DNA of 64,000 bases from Pseudomonas sp. MRSN 12121 (GTDB taxonomy: Bacteria; Pseudomonadota; Gammaproteobacteria; Pseudomonadales; Pseudomonadaceae), in contig NZ_CP010892.1 of the NCBI RefSeq assembly GCF_000931465.1, forward strand, positions 4,115,388 through 4,179,387, given 5' to 3'. Numbering within the stretch: position 1 is the first letter of the stretch; every line of letters starts with the position of its first letter. A program made the translations under genes and the position numbers. The notes beneath the pieces were generated by a model. It had not been told where the DNA came from. It was given only the letters and a program-made list of their open reading frames with translations, and made no database searches. Positions 1-7,060 of this stretch are shown here, piece after piece.

Positions 1-9
1 TCTAGCCAT
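1..9 (-). CDS. Start of a further leftward gene (partial)
   Basis: On the minus strand an ATG at 9-7 opens just after the tail-fibre stop (14-12), and only three codons (Met-Ala-Arg) are inside the window. A tail-fibre assembly chaperone is the usual next gene in such phages, but nothing here shows its identity. Confidence 0.3.
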
Positions 10-11
10 GA

Positions 12-1367
12 TTAGATCGCCTTCAATGTGCCGTCTGCGGCGCGGGTTGTGTTGGCTGTTGTGTACAGTTCAGCGGTTGAGGTCCAGCCCCCTGAGTTGT
101 TTGTTGCCCTTGCAACAATTTTTACCTGGGCTGCCCCTTGCTGGATCGCAAGTTGTGCACTGAAACCTGGCGATGAGTACGGAAAGTTAAGAACTGACGA
201 GTAATTGAGTAGTGTTGTCGTCGTACCGTCCATTGCATAGAAACCACCAGGTAGGCCAAGTGTTTCAATTGCCTGAATCGGCGCTGTCGTGCCCGCCAGA
301 CCATAGGTGCCAATCTTCACGGCATCAGTGATTCCGTACCCCGCTAGCGTGGTGGCTTTCGCAGCTTTACCTCCCAGCGCAGTCGCCATTGTCGCTGCGA
401 AGTTGGGATCATTCCCGATTGCTGCGGCTTGCTTGCCCAACGTATCCAGGGCGGCGGGCGCAGACCCAACCACCGCCGCAATGGCGGTTTTCACAAAAGC
501 CGTACTTGAGGCCTGAGTTGTGTTTGTACCCGCCGCAGCTGTAGGGACAGTAGGAGTCCCGGTAAATGCCGGGCTTGCAAGCGGCGCTTTTGCAGCTAAA
601 GCCGTTTCAGTTGCAGCAGCATCAGCCTTGGTCGCGGGGTTGAAAGTTCCGCTATGCCACAGGGTGCGCGCGGGGGTCCAGTTCCCTTGAGCATTGACTG
701 CGCGAACGACAATCAGAACATCGCTACCGCCTTGTTCGATTGCAAGTTGTGCCGAATACCCGGCGCTGGAATATGGCAGGTTCAAAACCGACGAGTTTTG
801 AAGCAGGCCAGTATTGCCGATGCCCATCGTGTAGAAACCGCCAGGTAGACCAATTGTGTCAATCGCGGCGTTTGGGGTCGCGGCAGCACCGAGACCGTAC
901 TGTCCAACAGCGAGCGCATCGATGATGCCGTAGCCGCCTAGGGTCGTTGGCTTGCCGGAGGATATCTTGCCCCAGTCCAAAGCCGGTATGTCAGCGGCGG
1001 CCAAGGAACCGCCAGCTGTTACGAGGCCTTTGGTGTTGACTGTGACCTTCGAATACGCCCCTGCAGCTACGCCGCTATCGGAAAGCGTCAGAGTAATAGA
1101 GACGTTGGCAGAACCGTCAAATGAAGCGCTGCCACTACCCGCGCCACCAATTGAGATCGTGCGGGCGACCGCCAACCTGGTCGCCACGCCGATTGCTGTT
1201 ACACCATCGACGACCTTCTGAAGCTGGTCTTTAAGCCACTGCGTGCGGCTCGCCAGTTGCTTGGCCTGCAGGTTATCGATGCCCTCGGGGCCACCGAGGA
1301 CGGGATCGGAGGTTTCGAGTTGATAGATGCCGGGCGTCCATTCAATTGGTTCAGGTAGATCGGCCAT
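12..1367 (-). CDS. Phage tail fibre protein
   Basis: A 451-residue fibre, the last gene of the baseplate-fibre unit. The N-terminal ~65 residues (MADLPEPIEWTPGIYQLE...) look like the baseplate-attaching part of short P2/Mu-like fibres. The middle is Ala/Thr/Gly-rich and low in complexity. Two related blocks of about 85 residues occur near 145-235 and 345-435; each starts with GYGI(I/T)DA and holds IGLPGGFY or LGLPGGFY, then SSVLN(L/F)PYSS and SAQLAI(E/Q)QG. They resemble 'pyocin knob' receptor-binding modules. The start overlaps the stop of the gpI-like gene by 1 nt. Role: host recognition. Confidence 0.85.
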   Translation of the reverse strand: MADLPEPIEWTPGIYQLETSDPVLGGPEGIDNLQAKQLASRTQWLKDQLQKVVDGVTAIGVATRLAVARTISIGGAGSGSASFDGSANVSITLTLSDSGVAAGAYSKVTVNTKGLVTAGGSLAAADIPALDWGKISSGKPTTLGGYGIIDALAVGQYGLGAAATPNAAIDTIGLPGGFYTMGIGNTGLLQNSSVLNLPYSSAGYSAQLAIEQGGSDVLIVVRAVNAQGNWTPARTLWHSGTFNPATKADAAATETALAAKAPLASPAFTGTPTVPTAAAGTNTTQASSTAFVKTAIAAVVGSAPAALDTLGKQAAAIGNDPNFAATMATALGGKAAKATTLAGYGITDAVKIGTYGLAGTTAPIQAIETLGLPGGFYAMDGTTTTLLNYSSVLNFPYSSPGFSAQLAIQQGAAQVKIVARATNNSGGWTSTAELYTTANTTRAADGTLKAI

Positions 1368-1948
1368 TAGCTGCTCCCACGGTTGTATTGACCGTCACGA
1401 CGTGCAACACCGTTGTGCCGGATCGCGACTTCCTGATAGTCGAGAGATACCAGACGGCAGCGTGCAGGGGCGACGGAAAGAAGAAGGCGGCGCAAGAGCG
1501 CAGCCTGATCATTGGTAATGACGCGTTTTAGAAAGACGCGATAAAGAGCCCACGCAGAGGGATCGCCGTGGACGTAGGTACCATTGCGAGTGATTGAGCC
1601 GTTGCGGATCTGGTTGTTCAGACCCTCCTGGATCGTTACCTCACCGAAGCCCAGCAAGCGGATAACCTCGCGGATAGCCCATGGATTGCCCTTGTATCGA
1701 TGCAACTCGGCCGAACTCTTGATCAGGTTGCGCTTGGCATCCTCAGACTCGGCCAGCAACCAGGCCGCCTCGTCGATGAGGGAGAACTGGTCGGCCAGCA
1801 CAGGCAGCAGTCGCGGTTTCACCAGGTCGACCAGGTAAACCAACATCGCATTGATATCCAGGCTGTCAAACGTCTCGTTGAGGAGCTCGCAGAGCAACGC
1901 AAAGCGCTCATCACCGGCCAGGGCTGGCGGTAGCTGTTGCTCAGCCAT
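1367..1948 (-). CDS. Tail protein I (P2 gpI family)
   Basis: A 193-residue protein of the P2 gpI/Mu gp48-type baseplate family. It contains the typical segment with LADQFSLIDEAAWLLAESED and KGNPWAIREVIRLLGFGEV, in which short helices surround a conserved tryptophan. It joins the wedge to the fibre. The longer reading from 1963 (MRGWRMAEQ...) has its purine-rich stretch touching the start codon, so MAEQQLPPAL at 1948, behind a GGGGGTGG stretch, is preferred. It overlaps the end of the gpJ-like gene by 8 nt, as in other P2-type J-I pairs. Confidence 0.85.
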   Translation of the reverse strand: MAEQQLPPALAGDERFALLCELLNETFDSLDINAMLVYLVDLVKPRLLPVLADQFSLIDEAAWLLAESEDAKRNLIKSSAELHRYKGNPWAIREVIRLLGFGEVTIQEGLNNQIRNGSITRNGTYVHGDPSAWALYRVFLKRVITNDQAALLRRLLLSVAPARCRLVSLDYQEVAIRHNGVARRDGQYNRGSS

Positions 1949-3062
1949 ACGCCACCCCCGCATCCTCTAGCAGGATCGATGTGCAGTTCGCCCATTCATT
2001 ACTCAGCAACTCGCGCCAGGCGCTGGGTAACTCCAGCTCGGCGCGATAAACGCCATTCACCTGCAGCAGCGCCGTTATCTGCTCCTGGACAAGATCACGG
2101 CCGAGCCCGGCACGGCGTTCAACCGCATACGCGTCGGCAGTAGCCCTGGCCGCCTTCATCGCTTCGGCTCGATCTGCTGTCGCGTAAAAGGTCAGGCGCG
2201 CCTTGATCTGGTAGTTCACTTCGATGGGCGCAAGGACATGCACGGTGTCGCATAGAGGGCGCACCTTTTCACCAGAGACCTGGCTCTTGATCTGCTGCAG
2301 TAGATCGCCAGTAGGCAAGCCGGTGTTGGTAAGCGGGAACAAAGCTACATGGCCATCTAATTGACCTTCGTCCGGCCCGTGCACGGCGACATCGATGATC
2401 GACTGATGTACAGCCAAGGCATGGTAGCGATAGGCGCCACGACTGCCGGCATTGCTGAAGGCTTCAGGGGCCAGGATGATCCGCTCGCGGTAGCGGTCAT
2501 CATCTTCATCCTCGGCACCTTCGGCAGTGACACTGGTGTTGGTCGCTGTTAGGCCCGCTGCAGGTGAGTTCCCGATGCTGCTGATCTGGCCGACGGCCCA
2601 ACCGTTGCCAACCACCCCAGTTGCAAGACAGGTCGCCGTTGTGCCTACCTGTGTTTGGCCAGCGGGAATGATTACATCCTGGTCAGTCAGGAATGTGATC
2701 TTGGCGTCTTGGGTGCTGACCCGAGTACCGGCCGGTATCAGCAATTGCTGCTGAACTGCGGCCGGCACGCTGAAGCGGATCGGGCAACGTGCTGGGGCCG
2801 CCAACAGCCTGGGAGTTGCAACCAGTTCGCCCAGGTAATCCAAGATGGGGCCTTTTGCGAAACGCACCAGGGACTGCTCGCCGGCATTTTGAATGGCCAT
2901 GTCGGAGAGCGTCTTGGCGTAGGCAATCAGGTCGATAAAAAGCCGCTCGACCTGGGCGGGATACAGGGTTTTTCCCGACTTGGCCTCATAGCGGGCAATC
3001 AGGGCGGCCTCGGTCGCGGCCGGATCGATCTCGACAAAGACGGGTTTAGGCAGCTCGCGCAT
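1941..3062 (-). CDS. Baseplate assembly protein J (gpJ family)
   Basis: A 373-residue wedge protein. The N-terminus (LPKPVFVEIDPAATEAALIA) and the central block with PAGTRVSTQDAKITFLTDQD and AEGAEDEDDDRYRERI are characteristic of the gpJ/Mu gp47 family. The RYRERI segment followed by the AFSNAGSRGAYRYHA motif is diagnostic. It acts with gpW and gpI in the wedge of the contractile-tail baseplate. Its start lies inside the end of the gpW-like gene (17-nt overlap), which suggests coupled translation. Length is close to the family norm. Confidence 0.92.
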   Translation of the reverse strand: MRELPKPVFVEIDPAATEAALIARYEAKSGKTLYPAQVERLFIDLIAYAKTLSDMAIQNAGEQSLVRFAKGPILDYLGELVATPRLLAAPARCPIRFSVPAAVQQQLLIPAGTRVSTQDAKITFLTDQDVIIPAGQTQVGTTATCLATGVVGNGWAVGQISSIGNSPAAGLTATNTSVTAEGAEDEDDDRYRERIILAPEAFSNAGSRGAYRYHALAVHQSIIDVAVHGPDEGQLDGHVALFPLTNTGLPTGDLLQQIKSQVSGEKVRPLCDTVHVLAPIEVNYQIKARLTFYATADRAEAMKAARATADAYAVERRAGLGRDLVQEQITALLQVNGVYRAELELPSAWRELLSNEWANCTSILLEDAGVAYG

Positions 3063-3423
3063 AGGGCACCTCGGTCAGTTGGGTGACACCATCCGCAACA
3101 CGCCACTGCACCCGCACTCTGATCTGCGACTCTTCAATCAGCACCTGCACCTGCACGACCGAGATGCGGGTTTCCCAGCGACGAAGGGCGTCGACAGTTT
3201 CCCGCACCAGGTGCGGCGTCACGCGGTTAACAGGCCAGTCGATGTACAAATGCAGGTTGCTGCCGAAGTCCGGCCGATGAGCGTCGGCGCCCTTGGGCGT
3301 GGTGAGGATGATGCGAATGGACTGGTCGATATCGCGCAAGCCCTCGACAACCTCCCCGGATGTACCGAGGGCGGGCTGCCAGTGGGTGGCGGTGATGCTG
3401 GTGTAAGGAGTGGGCGTCGTCAT
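3046..3423 (-). CDS. Baseplate assembly protein W (gp25-like)
   Basis: A 125-residue member of the T4 gp25/P2 gpW lysozyme-like-fold family. The signature is DIDQSIRIILTTPKGADAHRPDFGSNLHLYID, with the TTP-G and RPDFGS motifs and the acidic residue after FGSNL. It is the first gene of the W-J-I-fibre unit, and a late-promoter copy lies 34 bp upstream (3457-3475). The start is AAGGC-ATG with the Shine-Dalgarno-like bases very close, so the true start or leader is uncertain. Confidence 0.9.
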   Translation of the reverse strand: MTTPTPYTSITATHWQPALGTSGEVVEGLRDIDQSIRIILTTPKGADAHRPDFGSNLHLYIDWPVNRVTPHLVRETVDALRRWETRISVVQVQVLIEESQIRVRVQWRVADGVTQLTEVPYARAA

Positions 3424-3456
3424 GCCTTCTATAGTGGATACACTGGAAGAAGACTA

Positions 3457-3475
3457 CTTTTAATCGAGTTTAAAG
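3457..3475 (-). promoter_or_regulatory. Late promoter element, copy 1
   Basis: An exact copy of CTTTTAATCGAGTTTAAAG (plus strand; minus-strand reading CTTTAAACTCGATTAAAAG). The arms are an imperfect dyad. Twenty nt downstream on the minus strand a -10-like hexamer CACTAT (3436-3431) precedes the baseplate operon. The identical element is at 10371, 16713 and 23955. Confidence 0.72.
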
Positions 3476-3497
3476 ACGCCTAGGACAGAGGTCGCTA

Positions 3498-4301
3498 ATG
3501 AATGAGTTATGCCGATCAGTTGAAATGAAGCTTGCCCGTGCGGAATCACAAGCTCGGTCGTTGTCGGACTCCGTACTGACATGGGTTACAAACAACCCCT
3601 TAACCGCTGAAAGCAGGCTTCGGGATGGACGCTTTGGATTTCAGCTTATTTTGAATGAGTATCGTGAACCCCCGCCATTGGATACTTGGGGGCTTGCCAT
3701 CGGAGAGTGTGTTCATAACCTAAGAAGCGCCTTGGACAATCTCGCGTATGCATTAGCACGACTCGAATGCGATCCGCCTGCGTTTCCTGGAAGAATTGCA
3801 TTTCCAATTTTCACCGACAAAGCTTCGTATGAGGCCAACGGACGTCGGTGTATCAGTCAATTACCTCAGGCATCGGCTGATCTGGTAGAGCGTTTACAGC
3901 CGTTTCAACGAGATGGTTCACCTGAGTTTGGAATTGCAGCTAACGATCCGCTTGTCCTCCTTCAGTGGCTAAACAACGCCGACAAGCATCGAGTGCCTTC
4001 GGTCGTATTGATTGCACCTACAGAACTGACTCATAACATGGCTGTAAAATTCTACTCAGATGAAGACGCATCAGCGAACGTACCACCAGATGCAACCGTC
4101 TGGGCTGGCCCTCTCGAAGCTGGGGTCACGCTAATCGAGCTAAGAACAACCTGCCCAATAGAATCAGTTAGTGGTCAGTACGAAGGATACGCCAGGGTTG
4201 CTATCCAGTACGAAGACAGATTGGAACCGATAGGGCCAATGTTGGTGGCGTTGCACAAATACACTGCGCTTGTTGTTTCCCAATTCAACGTTTACTTCTA
4301 A
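3498..4301 (+). CDS. Accessory (moron) protein of unknown function
   Basis: A 267-residue protein on the strand opposite to all surrounding late genes, between the W and V baseplate genes. Base composition is visibly richer in A/T than its neighbours, which suggests recent gain. The start follows GAGG 7 bases upstream. It has no signal peptide or membrane segment. The segment GECVHNLRSALDNLAYALA belongs to a common uncharacterised family that usually reads HNLRSALDH; the R-x4-H form recalls HEPN ribonuclease motifs, but here Asn replaces His. An Asn-Asn-Ala-Asp-Lys-His-Arg cluster follows in the middle. The function is unknown; phage exclusion or host fitness is a guess from context. Confidence 0.8.
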   Translation: MNELCRSVEMKLARAESQARSLSDSVLTWVTNNPLTAESRLRDGRFGFQLILNEYREPPPLDTWGLAIGECVHNLRSALDNLAYALARLECDPPAFPGRIAFPIFTDKASYEANGRRCISQLPQASADLVERLQPFQRDGSPEFGIAANDPLVLLQWLNNADKHRVPSVVLIAPTELTHNMAVKFYSDEDASANVPPDATVWAGPLEAGVTLIELRTTCPIESVSGQYEGYARVAIQYEDRLEPIGPMLVALHKYTALVVSQFNVYF

Positions 4302-4318
4302 CTGAGCTATTAACAAAG

Positions 4319-4870
4319 CTAATGGCTATGGTGGTTCGAGTTGCCACCGACATCCAGGACAGCCCCTGTTGCATTGACGTTGCCATTAACACCGATATCG
4401 CCATTCACCTGCAGGTCGCCATTCAGGGTGACCTGCGGGATGTCCAGAGTCGCCGAGGGCGCCTTCACCACCACCGGCTCACCGGCTTCGACCGTGATGT
4501 TCCGGCCGCACTTCACCAGCAACGCCCCCACGCAATCCAATGTCATCACCCCGGCCGCACGGTCGTAGGTTGAGACCGTCCCGTCACTGAACCGCACATA
4601 GTCTGTGTCCTCGTCGACCACAGGCGGCGGCTCGGCTGTCGAATAGACCCCGCCCAGGTAAACACCACCTACACCGTCAGAGTCCAGCAGCACCGCGCCC
4701 TGTTCATTCAGCTCCGGCATCAACGGCCTGCGCTGAGTGCCCTGGGTGTTGCGCTGGGGCACGTTGAGCCAATAACTCTCAACGCCGTCACGGTCATCCA
4801 GGCGCACCCGGACGCGACAGGTCATGTAGTCCACGGCGCTGACTTCGCCGTACTCCAGTTGAACACCCAT
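4319..4870 (-). CDS. Baseplate spike protein V (gpV/gp45-like)
   Basis: A 183-residue central spike. It has an N-terminal OB-fold (GEVSAVDYMTCRVRVRLDD, then the conserved LMPELNEQGAVLLDSDG region) and a C-terminal beta-helix of short repeats (LNGDLQVNGDIGVNGNVN). The last residues, NHHSH, give the His-x-His pattern that binds a metal ion at the tip of P2 gpV and phi92 spikes. It punctures the outer membrane on tail contraction. Its stop is followed after 17 bp by the convergent accessory gene, so the moron splits the V unit from the W unit. Confidence 0.92.
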   Translation of the reverse strand: MGVQLEYGEVSAVDYMTCRVRVRLDDRDGVESYWLNVPQRNTQGTQRRPLMPELNEQGAVLLDSDGVGGVYLGGVYSTAEPPPVVDEDTDYVRFSDGTVSTYDRAAGVMTLDCVGALLVKCGRNITVEAGEPVVVKAPSATLDIPQVTLNGDLQVNGDIGVNGNVNATGAVLDVGGNSNHHSH

Positions 4871-5985
4871 CAGGCGACCACCTCTTGTTGAATACCGTAG
4901 GTCGACAGCGCCAGGTCAGGCTTGGTGCTGTCCTGGGTCATCGAGATCGAGGGCGCCGAGACGCGGCAAGACTCCAGATCGACGATGTAGCCGCCACTGC
5001 GGGTCATTTCATGTCGGGCTGACGTGATCAGGTAGTTGCCACCGAGCATGCCAGCAGCTGCCAGCGTCACGATGTTGCCACTGACGAGGTTGGGTCGGCC
5101 CATGGCGGTCCAGGCGCCTGTTGTGCGCTCCCGGTTGGCCTTGGCCAGCTCGGCCTTGGCTTTCGCCTTGGCCTCTTCGGCCGAGGCACTGCGCTTGCGC
5201 TTCTTCTTGGTGTCGCCGCTGGTCGTGGCTTTACTGGAGCTGCTCGGCACTGCGACTGTTTCACCTTTATTGTTGATGGTGTACGAGATCAGCTTTTTGG
5301 TCGCCGGCTCCTTGTGCTTGACCTCAACGGCTTTCGGTACTTCCCGGATCTGATCGCGAAGATTGATGTTGCTCAGGTCTCCCAGTACCAGGGACGCCAC
5401 CGGCACGCCCTTGACCAGTTCGCTGATGGCATGGAACACCATGCGCTTGCCGGTCACCTTGAACGCATAGTCGTACTCGCCCGCCAGGTTGCGCAGGAAC
5501 ACCAGGTCCGACTCCTGTTGTGTCAGCCGGTCGAGCTTGATCGGTTCGATACTGCCGATCAGCTCCAGCCCCTGGCGGATGGCGATCTGCTTGGCTACCG
5601 CGTCCAGGGTCGTGTTTTCATAGGCCTTGTGTTCAGGCGTGCGCAACGGGCTATTGATGCCGGTGCCCAGGGCGCGAATCGTGACCGTGAACGGTGGGCC
5701 TCGCAGTTCGACCCCATCGATCTCAAACCGGCCCACCGTGCGCAGCGGCTGCCCCTCCCAGCCAATGGACAGCGCCAGGCTATCGCCCTTTCCTGGATAC
5801 CAGGTATCGCGCCATTTGCCTTCGGCGTCCTCCAGCTCGACATCCAGGCTATCGGCCAGGCCTGACAAGAAGTCCTGGTAGGTCAGTGACAAGAGGTGTT
5901 CGCTGATGTTGCGGGTGATATTGCGCTGCTGGTAGGTCAGGACGAAGCGAGCCTCGGGCACCTGCTTGGGAGTCATCGCATCCAT
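4870..5985 (-). CDS. Baseplate hub / late control protein D (gpD family)
   Basis: A 371-residue gpD/T4 gp27-like hub protein. It shows the family's opening (ARFVLTYQQRNITRNISEHLLSLTYQDFLSG), the DSLDVELEDAEGKW block, and QQESDLVFLRNLAGEYDYAFKV in the middle. A Lys/Ala/Glu-rich insert (KKKRKRSASAEEAKAKAKAE) lies near 260-285 and is probably a flexible or coiled linker. In the tail it sits between the tape measure and the spike. It overlaps the X gene by 13 nt and shares 1 nt with V. Confidence 0.9.
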   Translation of the reverse strand: MDAMTPKQVPEARFVLTYQQRNITRNISEHLLSLTYQDFLSGLADSLDVELEDAEGKWRDTWYPGKGDSLALSIGWEGQPLRTVGRFEIDGVELRGPPFTVTIRALGTGINSPLRTPEHKAYENTTLDAVAKQIAIRQGLELIGSIEPIKLDRLTQQESDLVFLRNLAGEYDYAFKVTGKRMVFHAISELVKGVPVASLVLGDLSNINLRDQIREVPKAVEVKHKEPATKKLISYTINNKGETVAVPSSSSKATTSGDTKKKRKRSASAEEAKAKAKAELAKANRERTTGAWTAMGRPNLVSGNIVTLAAAGMLGGNYLITSARHEMTRSGGYIVDLESCRVSAPSISMTQDSTKPDLALSTYGIQQEVVA

Positions 5986-6179
5986 GGCGGCAGATCCTCA
6001 GTAGTGGCCATGGGTTCAAGGACCGGAATGGCCAGGGTCAACCCGGCCGGCAGCGCCCCAGTGATCGGCACATGCATGTTGGCCTGAACGATCGGCAAAT
6101 ACCGATGAGCGTCCCCATAGTATCGCCAGGCCAACTGGTCCCAGCGTTCACCCTCGGTCGTGACATGGGTCAGAAACAT
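5973..6179 (-). CDS. Tail protein X (gpX, LysM-like)
   Basis: A 68-residue protein that matches P2 gpX: TTEGERWDQLAWRYYGDAHRYLPIVQANMHV is the LysM-type repeat, and the end has the PVLEP box. It probably binds peptidoglycan or stabilises the baseplate hub. It starts exactly at the end of the upstream gpU-like gene, in a tightly packed U-X-D-V order. Confidence 0.9.
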   Translation of the reverse strand: MFLTHVTTEGERWDQLAWRYYGDAHRYLPIVQANMHVPITGALPAGLTLAIPVLEPMATTEDLPPWMR

Positions 6180-7060
6180 CAGGCCTTCCTCGTCAGAACT
6201 TGCGCCGCCAAGCCCGCCAAGCGGGTACTGGCGCCGTCCATGGTGGTCAGTGCCTGGGCCAGTGACTGACGGGACGCAGTGAACCGGTCAACGATGTTGC
6301 CCAGGTCAACCGGATCGAGCGCGGAGCGAGCGCCCGTGACACTGCTCAGCACGTCTTCACCGAGGCGCGACAAATCGGCGCCGTCATCAAGCAGGCCCGC
6401 GGCTGCAGTCAGACCCTGTAACGGCTCGATGGCCCTGGCAGTGACGCCCAGCAATTGCGGAACCTGGCCAAGGATCATCGAGGCGTTGCCGCTCTTGACC
6501 GTCTCGTACAGGTTCTGGCCAGCCTTCAGCATGTTGCCGGCTGTCTTGGCATGGCCGATCACCGCTTGCACTGTGCTGGGGGCTGGCATCAGTCGTGAGA
6601 TAAGTCCGGGCGATCCAGCTGCAGCAGCTGACGTACCGCTCAACGCCGTATCGAGCAGCCCGGAGCGAGTCACCTTGCGGGTGAAGGCCCCGGTGTACTC
6701 CTTCAGGTTCAGCTGAACTGTTGCAGACTGGATCTGGCCCGTTGCCGTTGCACGGCGGATGGCGTTGCCGATGTTGGTTATGACATAGGCGCCATGGTAC
6801 TCGCCGGACCCCATCACGAACGCCAGGGGCTCGTGCTTGGTCTTGGCCTGGCGCAATGCCCGCAAGCGCGCCTCGGGATCGCCCAGGACAGGATGCAGCT
6901 CAATGGTCAGGTTGCATTCGTCCAGCCCTTCGCCGATCCACTCCAGCAACGGCTTGCCTTGGATACGCGCATGCTCGGCCCAATCGGCCGATCCGCTTTG
7001 CTCCATGCCGCTGATGCCACCGGCAACGGTGAATTCGATCTCGCCCAGGATGGCAAACAT
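6179..7060 (-). CDS. Tail protein with gpU-like N-terminal domain
   Basis: A 293-residue protein. The first ~130 residues match P2 gpU/phage tail protein U: MFAILGEIEFTVAGG, then KPLLEWIGEGLDECNLTIELH and the FVMGSGEYHGAYVITNI motif. The Ala-rich rest is unlike P2 gpU and may take the place of a DNA circularisation (gpN-like) protein. The ATG at 7060 overlaps the tape-measure stop in TGATG, with GGAGGG 8 bases upstream, so the GTG at 7063 is not used. Role: tail completion. Confidence 0.82.
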   Translation of the reverse strand: MFAILGEIEFTVAGGISGMEQSGSADWAEHARIQGKPLLEWIGEGLDECNLTIELHPVLGDPEARLRALRQAKTKHEPLAFVMGSGEYHGAYVITNIGNAIRRATATGQIQSATVQLNLKEYTGAFTRKVTRSGLLDTALSGTSAAAAGSPGLISRLMPAPSTVQAVIGHAKTAGNMLKAGQNLYETVKSGNASMILGQVPQLLGVTARAIEPLQGLTAAAGLLDDGADLSRLGEDVLSSVTGARSALDPVDLGNIVDRFTASRQSLAQALTTMDGASTRLAGLAAQVLTRKA

